Positions 1 to 6,737 of a DNA stretch of 7,835 bases are shown piece after piece. The stretch comes from Campylobacteraceae bacterium UBA1877 (GTDB taxonomy: Bacteria > Campylobacterota > Campylobacteria > Campylobacterales > Campylobacteraceae). The position numbers were made by a program, and so were the translations under genes. Position 1 is the stretch's first letter, and each line of letters starts with the position of its first letter. The stretch spans positions 8,777-16,611 of the forward strand of contig DDHL01000033.1 of assembly GCA_002352945.1 (NCBI GenBank). Direction: 5' to 3'. The notes under the pieces are model-generated. The model worked only from the letters and a program-made list of their open reading frames with translations, had not been told where the DNA came from and searched no databases.

Positions 1-924
1 AAAGAGGTCGCAGCAATGGCGATTGACAAGGTTATGAAAAATATTAAAGAGGGAATTGTAATGGGTGATTTTAATGACCCATTTTCAATCGATAGTGTAG
101 CTTCAAAAATGTGGGCTCCGCTAGAAGAGCATAGGGGCTGGTTTGATCCTTGGATGGATCTGTATCCAAGGTGGAGCCACGACTTTTTTGGTGATAAAAA
201 AGCTTTAGACAGGATGCTTTTAAGTGAGGGGCTTTTTGATAAAAAAGGTCTTGAATATAAGTGCAAAAGTTTTAAACCCCTTGCGCAAAAACCTTTTATA
301 AAAGATGGTATTCCCTGTCGGTGGCAAATTTCACAGCGCGGCAAAGGAAGGCATTTAGGAAAAGGCTATTCGGACCATTTGCCCTTGGTTTTAGAGCTTA
401 GCAAAAAACCTTTTACATGTAATGAAAAAAGGGTGCAAATAAGAGATTTATATAAGATAAAAAAGAAAAACGTAAATCTTGAGATTAAAAAGGCAGTGGT
501 TTTATACAGTAGTGATGATGGGATGATTTTAAGTGATGGCAGCGCAAATATTTATCTTTATAAGCCCCAATTTTCAAAACCAATTGGAACTATGATGGAT
601 ATTCATGTAAGCGCAATGGATGATTTTTTTGGAGTGCGTGAAATTAGAGCTTTACATGTAAAGAAAGTGTATAAGCAAAAAGGTGATCTTAACTCTTTAA
701 TGCTTCCGTTTTCAAAGCTGCGTGAAGCAAAAGCATCTGATGTGCTTGAGTATGTAGAAGGGGTTGTTCAAAATAAAAGATTTAAAACAAGATATGGCAC
801 AATCGATTTACATGTAAAGCCAAATTTTCCCAAGCCAAAAGAGGGTGAAGTGTTAAAGTTAGAGCGAGTTAGAGTTGGAAAGTATAGAGGAAGGATTCAG
901 CTAATTTTAGAGGAGCGTCAATGA
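1..924 (+). CDS. Endonuclease/exonuclease/phosphatase family protein, 3' part (5' end outside window)
   Basis: The frame is open to the left edge (bases 1-15 read KEVAA), so the ATG at 16 is internal and not the start. The visible part carries the C-terminal half of an EEP (DNase I-like) metal-dependent phosphoesterase domain. GDFND is encoded at 64-78 (catalytic Asp/Asn), an LDRMLL stretch matches the usual 'D-Y-I-L' core strand, and SDHLPL starts at base 370 with the catalytic Asp-His pair. The N-terminal Glu-bearing motif would lie upstream. After the catalytic domain come about 160 residues that are lysine-rich and beta-rich; they read like one or two OB-fold units (for example AVVLYSSDDGMILSDG and YVEGVVQNKRF), which is inference. 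The substrate is unknown, with DNA, RNA or a phosphoester all possible in this superfamily. The stop overlaps the next gene by ATGA. Two exact TTTACATGTAAA palindromes and one near match lie within it. The family call is firm; the biological role is not. Confidence 0.88.
   Translation, partial: KEVAAMAIDKVMKNIKEGIVMGDFNDPFSIDSVASKMWAPLEEHRGWFDPWMDLYPRWSHDFFGDKKALDRMLLSEGLFDKKGLEYKCKSFKPLAQKPFIKDGIPCRWQISQRGKGRHLGKGYSDHLPLVLELSKKPFTCNEKRVQIRDLYKIKKKNVNLEIKKAVVLYSSDDGMILSDGSANIYLYKPQFSKPIGTMMDIHVSAMDDFFGVREIRALHVKKVYKQKGDLNSLMLPFSKLREAKASDVLEYVEGVVQNKRFKTRYGTIDLHVKPNFPKPKEGEVLKLERVRVGKYRGRIQLILEERQ
413..422. repeat. TTACATGTAA palindrome, near copy inside the nuclease gene
   Basis: The 10-base core is exact; the twelfth base differs (TTTACATGTAAT). 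It is read as Phe-Thr-Cys-Asn in the nuclease gene, a different frame from the exact coding copies. Confidence 0.6.
651..662. repeat. TTTACATGTAAA palindrome, exact copy inside the nuclease gene
   Basis: Flanking C and G extend it to a perfect 14-base palindrome (650-663). It is read as Leu-His-Val-Lys within the C-terminal domain of the nuclease. Confidence 0.7.
807..818. repeat. TTTACATGTAAA palindrome, second exact copy in the nuclease gene
   Basis: It is again read as Leu-His-Val-Lys and followed by G, as are the other exact copies. It lies 156 bases after the previous one. Confidence 0.7.
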
Positions 925-1085
925 AAACAGTTTTAGATGCACTAGTGCTTGGAGGATTTGTACTTTTCTTGATTTTTCTAATTCGGGGGTTTTATCTTCA
1001 GGTTCAAGACCGCCAAGCAAAAAGAGAAGCGAAGGCTAAAGCAAGAGAAAAAATGAGTAAAAAAGGGAGTTTTAACGAAGAATAG
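921..1085 (+). CDS. Small single-pass membrane protein, 54 aa, unknown function
   Basis: ATG at 921 is preceded by AGAGGAG (909-915, five bases from the start) and overlaps the TGA of the nuclease gene as ATGA, so translation is probably coupled. The 54-residue product starts MKTVLDALVL, has one hydrophobic helix at about residues 5-22 (GGFVLFLIFLI), and ends in a strongly charged tail rich in Lys, Arg, Ala and Glu (about 30-54) that may be helical. The positive charge following the helix predicts the tail in the cytoplasm. I do not recognise a named family. The good ribosome-binding site, the coupling and the sensible protein composition make it a likely real gene despite its size. It might anchor or assist the upstream nuclease, but nothing in the sequence proves that. 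Confidence 0.75.
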   Translation: MKTVLDALVLGGFVLFLIFLIRGFYLQVQDRQAKREAKAKAREKMSKKGSFNEE

Positions 1086-1100
1086 GCTAAAATCTAGCCT
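1084..1100 (+). terminator. Short hairpin between the small membrane gene and glyS
   Basis: AGGCTA (1084-1089) and TAGCCT (1095-1100) form a 6-bp stem with a 5-base loop. It begins within the TAG stop of the 54-aa gene and is followed only by TTTAAAC. It is a weak intrinsic terminator at best, and it could equally be an RNA processing or stability element in the leader of glyS, whose ATG lies 24 bases downstream. No clear separate promoter for glyS is visible, so some read-through into glyS is likely. Confidence 0.4.
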
Positions 1101-1124
1101 TTAAACTCTACTAAAAGAGGTCGT

Positions 1125-3173
1125 ATGTTAAAGCCATTACTTATTGAAATAGGTGTAGAAGAATTACCTGCAATTCCATTTTTACGTGAACTTCCAAATA
1201 TAGAATCCAAGTGGCGCAAAGTATTAAAGTCGCAAGAATTAGAGTGTGCGTTTAAGTTTTACTACACTCCGCGCCGATTAGTTTTATGGCATCCAGAATT
1301 TCCATCTTATCAGCCAACAAGAGTTGAGGAGTTTTTTGGAGCTCCCGTTGAGATTGCTTTTAAAGATGGTAAGCCGACTCCGGCTGCACTTGGTTTTGCT
1401 AAAAAGTGTCAAGTGGATGTCTCAGAGCTTAAAGAGAGTGAGAGAAATGGCAAAAAGGTACTCTATTATCAAAAAGAGATTGAAGGAAGCGCCTCCATTG
1501 AGCTTTTAAAAGATATGGTAAAAACTTGGCTTGAGAGTTTAAGCTTTGGAAAATCGATGCGTTGGGGAAGTTTAAAAGAGAGTTTTATCCGCCCCATTCG
1601 CTCTATTGCGATTTTACTAGGAGATGAAGCACTTGAGTGTGAAATTTTTGGAGTAAAATCGAGCCCAAAATTTTATCCCCATAGAACAGTTTCGTATGAG
1701 CCGATCTCTTTTAGCCATGCAAATGACTATTTTGATAAATTAAAAGAGGGTGGGGTTGTGCTCTATCCAAACGAGCGCAAAGAGATTATTTTAAACCAAA
1801 TGGAAGCGCTTGAAAAAGAAGAAGGTATTACAATCCAAAAAGATTTGGACCTTTTAGCTGAGGTTGTAGCAATAACAGAGCATCCAAAAGCGCTTTTGGG
1901 AAGTTTTGATGAAAAGTTTTTAGTGCTTCCGCCTGAAGTAATTATTACTTCAATGAAGGAGCATCAGCGCTATTTTCCAGTCTTTTTAGATGGAAAGTTA
2001 ACAAACCGTTTTGTAGTAGTTTCTAATGCCATTGCAGATGATTATAAACTCATTGTTTCTGGAAATGAAAAGGTGCTTCGAGCCCGACTTGAGGATGCAC
2101 TCTTTTTCTGGGAGAATGATTTAAAAAATGGACTCTCAAGCGAGGGTTTAAAAGATATTGTCTATCTTGAGGGCTTAGGATCATTGTACGATAAGGTTCA
2201 AAGAGAGCAAAAAATTGGAGCTTATTTAGCTAAAAAGTATCTATCTCGCTTAAAAAGCGAGCAGCCAAAAAAAGATAACGAGCAGATTTTAGCCCTGCTT
2301 GATCGAACAATTGGATTGTGTAAGGCAGACTTGCTTAGTGAAATGGTTTATGAGTTTACTGAATTGCAAGGAGTTATGGGTTATTACTATGCAAAACAGA
2401 GCGGACAAGATGAAGCTTTGGCGCTTGCTTTTAAAGAGCAGTATCTTCCAGACAGTGAAGATAGCGACCTCCCAAGTACATACTTTAGTGCAATTGTAGC
2501 TCTTAGCTATAAGATCGACTCTCTTTTGGCTCTATTTAGTATTGGCAAAATTCCAACAGGAACAAAAGATCCATTTGCTCTAAGACGGGCAGTAAGTGGA
2601 ATCGTAAAAATTGTTCTAGCTTTTAACCTTCCTTTTGATATTAAAGCAGATTTTGCCAAGCTTGCAAAGGAGTATAAAGAGTTTGATTTAAGTTTGCTAG
2701 AAAACTTTTTTATTGAGCGATTATATAGCATATTTGATGCAAATCCATCAATCATCCACGCAGTTTTACAAAGTAAAGAGAGAGATTTGTTGGAGCTTTC
2801 ATCTAAAATTTCAGCCCTTAAAGAGTTAAGTCAAAGTAAAGATTTTAAAAATGAGTTTGCAACATTTAAAAGGGTTGCAAATATTGTCAAAAATGTCGAA
2901 CTTGACTCTTTACATGTAAAGCCTGAGCTTTTTGAAGATGAGCATGAAAAGGCTCTGTGGGAAGCTTTTTTAGAGTGTGATTCAAAAGAGTATAAAAACT
3001 ATCTAGATCGATTAAATGCTCTTTTTGGATTAAGAGGTCAAATTAATGCATTTTTTGATAATGTGATGGTAAATACAGATAATTTACAAGTGCGTCAAAA
3101 TCGCCACCACTTAATCGCTTCAATATACCGAGCATTCTTAAAGGTAGCAGATATTAAAGAGATTGGAGTTTAA
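1125..3173 (+). CDS. glyS: Glycyl-tRNA synthetase beta subunit
   Basis: The product is the beta chain of the bacterial alpha2beta2 glycyl-tRNA synthetase, which attaches glycine to tRNA-Gly in the cytoplasm. The alpha chain (glyQ) is not in this window. The 682 residues match the usual length for this chain. Landmarks are the N-terminal LIEIGVEELPA, the central block LPPEVIITSMKEHQRYFPVF, the GTKDPFALRRAVSGI motif, and the C-terminal anticodon-binding part ending with VMVNTDNLQVRQNRHHLI and FLKVADIKEI. The start at 1125 has AAGAGG four bases upstream and gives the expected N-terminus. The gene follows the nuclease and small membrane genes on the same strand. Its last four bases overlap the end of the convergent GGDEF-EAL gene. 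A TTTACATGTAAA palindrome at 2909-2920 encodes LHVK in the C-terminal region. It appears intact. Confidence 0.97.
   Translation: MLKPLLIEIGVEELPAIPFLRELPNIESKWRKVLKSQELECAFKFYYTPRRLVLWHPEFPSYQPTRVEEFFGAPVEIAFKDGKPTPAALGFAKKCQVDVSELKESERNGKKVLYYQKEIEGSASIELLKDMVKTWLESLSFGKSMRWGSLKESFIRPIRSIAILLGDEALECEIFGVKSSPKFYPHRTVSYEPISFSHANDYFDKLKEGGVVLYPNERKEIILNQMEALEKEEGITIQKDLDLLAEVVAITEHPKALLGSFDEKFLVLPPEVIITSMKEHQRYFPVFLDGKLTNRFVVVSNAIADDYKLIVSGNEKVLRARLEDALFFWENDLKNGLSSEGLKDIVYLEGLGSLYDKVQREQKIGAYLAKKYLSRLKSEQPKKDNEQILALLDRTIGLCKADLLSEMVYEFTELQGVMGYYYAKQSGQDEALALAFKEQYLPDSEDSDLPSTYFSAIVALSYKIDSLLALFSIGKIPTGTKDPFALRRAVSGIVKIVLAFNLPFDIKADFAKLAKEYKEFDLSLLENFFIERLYSIFDANPSIIHAVLQSKERDLLELSSKISALKELSQSKDFKNEFATFKRVANIVKNVELDSLHVKPELFEDEHEKALWEAFLECDSKEYKNYLDRLNALFGLRGQINAFFDNVMVNTDNLQVRQNRHHLIASIYRAFLKVADIKEIGV
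2909..2920. repeat. TTTACATGTAAA palindrome, exact copy inside glyS
   Basis: It is a 14-base perfect palindrome with its flanks (2908-2921) and is read as Leu-His-Val-Lys in the C-terminal domain of the synthetase beta chain. Confidence 0.7.
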
Positions 3174-3183
3174 AACTCCAATC
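3161..3183. terminator. Inverted repeat over the two convergent stop codons, possible bidirectional terminator
   Basis: GATTGGAGTTT (3161-3171) is repeated as its exact reverse complement AAACTCCAATC (3173-3183) around one central base. As a hairpin it gives at least an 8-bp stem (GATTGGAG/CTCCAATC) with a 7-base AT loop. Both stop codons (TAA at 3171-3173 on +, TAA at 3172-3170 on -) lie in the loop. The flanks are only modestly T-rich (TCTCTTTAATAT on the - strand side), so termination may be partial. Position and symmetry fit a shared terminator for glyS and the - strand operon. Confidence 0.55.
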
Positions 3184-5086
3184 GCTCTATTGATTCTCTT
3201 GGGGCAGAGAAGTGGTATCCTTGGGCGTATTCAATTCCAAGGGATTTAATGATTTGATAAATCTCTTCATTGCTTACATGCTCTGCAACCACTTTAATAT
3301 TTGCCTCTTTGGCAAAATTTACTATGCTTTTTACAATGGCTAAAGAGAGTTTATCGTTGAGGATATTTTTGATAATATTTCCATCAATTTTTATAAAGTC
3401 GGTTTTAATTTGGGCAAGGTAAATAAAGTTTGAATATCCTGTTCCAAAATCATCAATAAAAATCTTATACCCCATCTTTTTTAATTTTAAAAGATTTTTA
3501 TCTGCATGCTGTAGACGAATCAAATCCTCACTCTCAACAATTTCAAGCCCGATTCTTTGGGCAATATCTCTTTTTTTTGCATACATTTGCAATCTATCAA
3601 TTATAGTATCGTTTATAATATCTTGCGGGTTGATATTTACCGTTATTTGGATATCTGGGTTATCTTTTAGAGTTTTGTAGCAAATTTTTAATACCCTTTT
3701 CGTAATATTTCGTAAAATAAACGTTCCTTTAATTGCTGGCAAAATCTTATCTGGAGTTATAATTTTTCCATCATAATCTACAATCCTAAGAAGCGCCTCG
3801 TAGTGAGAAACTGTATTTGTTTTGGAGTGGACTATTGGTTGAAAATAGCAAATAACTCTATCTTCTTCTAAAGCAGCATTTATTTCACTAATTGAAAGGT
3901 GTCCACTTTGGCGCGCTTTAGAGCCATCTTCGTAAATTTCAATACTATTTCTTCCTTTGTTTTTTGCATTATAAAGTGCAATATCTGCCAACTTAAAAGC
4001 ATCTGAGAAGGTTCTTGACTGTCCTGGAGTTAAATTAACGCCCATTGAAACAGTAATATTTACATATTCTGTATCGGATATATAAAATTGATGGGATTGG
4101 ATGCTTGAGTGAATTCTTTTACATGTATCAATAGATGTTTTACGCTCATCTCTTTTTGACTTAACAAGGATAACAAACTCTTCTCCGCCATAACGGATGA
4201 CAATATCTTCTTCTTTTCTACAATTTTTTAGAATTATTTGTGCAATCTCTTTTAAAATCCTATCTCCAACTTCATGTCCATATGTATCATTAAATCTTTT
4301 AAAATGGTCAATATCTAAAGCTGCTAGGGCATAATTGTCTAGATTGATAAAGTTTTCTATCTCTTGAAGATAGTTTCTATTGTATACATTTGTTAACTTG
4401 TCCAAAAAAGCACTATTTCTTGCAACAATAAAGCGAAAAGTTTGGATTGCAAGTACGGTTAAAAAGAGAAAAATAATTACAATAGTTGCGATGATTGTGG
4501 TTTTCATAGTTGAGATAATAGTATTTACATCTTCGATTTTGCCTATTGAAAAATCAATAGCAAGAATCATCTCAACTTCTTTATTTTGACAAAATGGATA
4601 CAAGTAGGTGATAAAAAGCTCTTTTAAAAATTCATGATGGATAATAACTGGTTTTTTTGTTTTGTATAAGTCCTTCCATAAAGGGCTTGTGACATCAAAC
4701 TTTTGGCCAATCATTGCCTTTTCTTGTGGTGACGAACCATCGCTTATAAAGCGAAAAGTCCCATTTTTGTCTTTATAAACGATATAGGCATATTTGACAT
4801 TTTTAGTTAATAGTATTTTTAGGGCATTGTCGATCTTTTCTTGCAGCTTTTTATCGCTTTTAATCTGCTCAATGTAACTTTTGTCTTTATCTAAAAATGA
4901 GGTTATATATTGAGCGTTATTAGCAGCAATTTTCAATACATCTGAAGTGGAAATTTTGATTATTTTTGACTCCACATCTTCTTCAAGTTTTAGGGTTCCA
5001 TAGAGTAAAATTGCCAAAATAATTGCAAAAAAAGCACTTATTGTAATAAGATATAATGGATTTCTTAACTTTGTTTTATGGATCAT
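3170..5086 (-). CDS. Membrane sensor GGDEF-EAL protein (c-di-GMP synthesis/breakdown)
   Basis: This is a 638-aa inner-membrane signalling protein. A first helix (about 11-30) and a second (about 197-217) enclose a periplasmic segment of about 165 residues. That segment resembles a Cache-type sensor, with KYAYIVYKDKNGTFRFISDG and a following SPLWKDLYKTKKPVI block. The GGDEF domain (about 228-385) has the metal Asp in LDIDHFKRFND and an intact GGEEF at 300-304. The inhibitory RxxD site is changed to KEED (291-294). The EAL domain (about 398-638) keeps EALLR (E430), N484, E515, DDFGTGYS (D545, D546), K567, E602 and Q622, so phosphodiesterase activity is plausible. AEHV replaces the common AEGV. 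It could make or degrade c-di-GMP depending on the periplasmic signal; the direction cannot be read from sequence. ATG 5086 overlaps the preceding stop by ATGA. It is the last gene of the operon. Confidence 0.95.
   Translation of the reverse strand: MIHKTKLRNPLYLITISAFFAIILAILLYGTLKLEEDVESKIIKISTSDVLKIAANNAQYITSFLDKDKSYIEQIKSDKKLQEKIDNALKILLTKNVKYAYIVYKDKNGTFRFISDGSSPQEKAMIGQKFDVTSPLWKDLYKTKKPVIIHHEFLKELFITYLYPFCQNKEVEMILAIDFSIGKIEDVNTIISTMKTTIIATIVIIFLFLTVLAIQTFRFIVARNSAFLDKLTNVYNRNYLQEIENFINLDNYALAALDIDHFKRFNDTYGHEVGDRILKEIAQIILKNCRKEEDIVIRYGGEEFVILVKSKRDERKTSIDTCKRIHSSIQSHQFYISDTEYVNITVSMGVNLTPGQSRTFSDAFKLADIALYNAKNKGRNSIEIYEDGSKARQSGHLSISEINAALEEDRVICYFQPIVHSKTNTVSHYEALLRIVDYDGKIITPDKILPAIKGTFILRNITKRVLKICYKTLKDNPDIQITVNINPQDIINDTIIDRLQMYAKKRDIAQRIGLEIVESEDLIRLQHADKNLLKLKKMGYKIFIDDFGTGYSNFIYLAQIKTDFIKIDGNIIKNILNDKLSLAIVKSIVNFAKEANIKVVAEHVSNEEIYQIIKSLGIEYAQGYHFSAPRESIERLEF
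4119..4128. repeat. TACATGTA palindrome, partial copy inside the GGDEF-EAL gene
   Basis: TTACATGTAT matches nine of the ten core bases. On the - strand it is read as Asp-Thr-Cys-Lys in the GGDEF domain. Confidence 0.45.
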
Positions 5087-5535
5087 TGCAACTCTTCTAT
5101 GTATCTATTGTAATTTTCAGGAAGGGTTATCTTTTGGGCTTTGAGTCTTTTTTTGATAAAGATGATATTTGGTCTGCTTTTTGACCAAAAAAGAGCTCCA
5201 AAAAATCTTTCATCTGCAATGAGCTTTTTGTAGTTGTTTGTAAAAAAGTACCCTTCACACATTGCAAAATTGTGCTCATAATTTTTATTTACAAAGATAA
5301 GATTGGCATCTTTGCAATTTTTGGATATTGAGAAAAATTTGCCATAAACTTTTTTTTCTGATTTTGTTATGTCTGGTATAAAAAGAGTTATAGGTGTTTT
5401 GATGCCATCTTTTGCTATTTGGGAGAGGATTTTTGCTTCAAGCTCCATCTCTTTATCATATTCATCGAGCAAGAAAGTGTATTGGTCGGCAAAAATGAAA
5501 GAGTGTAGTAAAAAAATGAATAGAGCAAAGCGCAT
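5083..5535 (-). CDS. Small secreted, probably periplasmic protein, 150 aa (YfiR-like role inferred)
   Basis: The preferred start is the ATG at 5535, which forms TAATG with the receptor stop and yields a clean signal peptide (MRFALFIFLLHSFIFA, then DQY). An upstream in-frame ATG at 5547 would add MDFL. The mature part is about 134 residues with two cysteines (C74 and C93) that could form a disulfide. Its ending reads FFGALFWSKSRPNIIFIKKR followed by KITLPENYNRYIEEL. I do not recognise a named family with certainty. The size, the signal peptide, the C-(x)n-'NLIFV' core and the position before a membrane GGDEF protein recall YfiR/DUF4154 proteins, which bind and restrain a diguanylate cyclase from the periplasm. 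That analogy is inference. It overlaps the GGDEF-EAL gene by ATGA, so the two are probably made together and may interact. Confidence 0.85.
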   Translation of the reverse strand: MRFALFIFLLHSFIFADQYTFLLDEYDKEMELEAKILSQIAKDGIKTPITLFIPDITKSEKKVYGKFFSISKNCKDANLIFVNKNYEHNFAMCEGYFFTNNYKKLIADERFFGALFWSKSRPNIIFIKKRLKAQKITLPENYNRYIEELQ

Positions 5536-6734
5536 TAGAAAATCCATTTAAAAGATACTCCCACAACTCTTTCTGGTTCGTTTGCTATAAGAATAGGAGG
5601 TGATGAAAAACTCTCTTGATAGATTGATTGGGTCGATTTTTTTAAGAGGTTTTTGCCTTTTAAGCTTACGCTAAAATCTTTTGTAAAATTGTATGTAGCT
5701 CCCAAAGATAGATCAAAACTATCTTTTATGTATAAATCATCATAAGTAAAAGAGTCTTTGTAGATGAGTGAGCCAAAATAGTCAATCTTTTTGAAGCTAC
5801 CCATATACTTTACATAGCCGCCTTTTTGGTAATTGCTTGCATTTTGGTTTTGGGTCGAGAAGTAGTAGTTAAGATAAAATTTATCTGAAGGTGAAAAATT
5901 GTAAGTATAGCTAAAAGAGACTCCTTGTGTTTTAATTCTTTCATCAACGTTGATAAAACCTTGTTGAGTAAGGTAGATAAAATCATCAATTGTGGTGTAA
6001 TTGTAGATGATATTGAGTTTTGATTTTTTGTATGTGTATGCCATCTCTGCGGTGTAAAATTGATACTGCTGGGAGTTTAGCTCTGGCGCGGCAATGTTTT
6101 CAAAGTCAACATTGTAAAAAGATACAGGAAGGTAGGTTTTTGTAAAAAAAGTTTTAAAACCTAAATTTTCATAAGGTGTATAGATTGCTCCAACTCGAAA
6201 AAGCCTTTCTGTGCTATTTTTTAAGCTTCCTTCTCGAATATATTTATCTATTTTAAAATTTGCCAATAGTGTGAGATTATCAAAAACTTTATAATCATCT
6301 TGCAATAAAAATGAGTAGGTATTTTCTTTGTCAAAGTCATTTATGCTTAAATCCATCTCTTGATTAAGACTATTTGTAGCGCTAAAGGTTGTGGTGTCAT
6401 ATTTTTTGCTAAAAAAGTGCACTCCTGTTAAGAGGGTGTGTTTGTTTAGTTGAAAGGTTTTTAACAAGCTTGCATTGATTTTTGAAAAAGTTAAATCTTG
6501 ATATAGAGTTATTGGTGTGGTGGTGTCTGGGTCTGAAAAGTCAATGAGGGGCAAAAAGCCAATGCCTTCTGAATTCTCTTCGTCATATTGGTATTGGTTT
6601 ACTCCAATGGAAAAATTTGCTTTTAGCGATTCATCGTATAAAAAGTAGCTTGTAACATCTAAAAAGTAGCTTTTTTCCTCCATCTCTCCACTGTCTGGAT
6701 CTGCATCTAAAGACATGCCTGTAAAAATATCTTT
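5535..6734 (-). pseudogene. TonB-dependent-receptor-like protein, beta-barrel part after the internal stop
   Basis: This continues the receptor gene in the same frame directly after the TAA at 6735-6737: KDIFTG, then MSLDADPDSGEMEEKSYF. The remaining 398 or so residues are rich in alternating aromatic/polar strands (YNYTTIDDFIYLTQQ, SFSYTYNFSPSDKFYLNYYF) typical of a 22-strand outer-membrane barrel. They end with VVGVSFKWIF, the terminal aromatic residue used as the barrel assembly signal. Taken alone this part has no signal peptide. The first ATG (6716) has no convincing ribosome-binding site and falls seven codons after the stop, so an independent product is unlikely. No other frameshift or stop is seen, so the decay, if real, is recent. 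Its TAA overlaps the start of the small periplasmic gene. Confidence 0.85.
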
Positions 6735-6737
6735 TTA
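6735..6737 (-). other. In-frame TAA interrupting the receptor gene
   Basis: The codons around it read GAT GCT TAA AAA GAT ATT. The frame before and after is the same, so this is one nonsense codon and not a frameshift. A sense codon such as AAA or CAA one base away would restore a 635-residue receptor. A sequencing error remains possible. Confidence 0.85.

Noticed and set aside
16..18. ATG as the true start of the nuclease gene
   Set aside because: The frame is open to the window edge and the protein would lack the first half of its catalytic domain.
2245..2261. Perfect 7-bp hairpin (CTCGCTT/AAGCGAG, loop AAA) inside glyS
   Set aside because: It lies in well-conserved coding sequence far from either gene end and has no T-run; most likely chance.
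2507..2755. Reading frame on the - strand within glyS
   Set aside because: It is antisense to conserved glyS codons, with no family resemblance or ribosome-binding site.
4543..4560. Inverted repeat CTATTGA/TCAATAG inside the GGDEF-EAL gene
   Set aside because: It lies in the periplasmic-domain coding region, is short and AT-rich; expected by chance in such DNA.
6714..6716. ATG as an independent start for the barrel part of the receptor
   Set aside because: There is no usable ribosome-binding site and no signal peptide, and the preceding codons after the TAA still read as receptor sequence.
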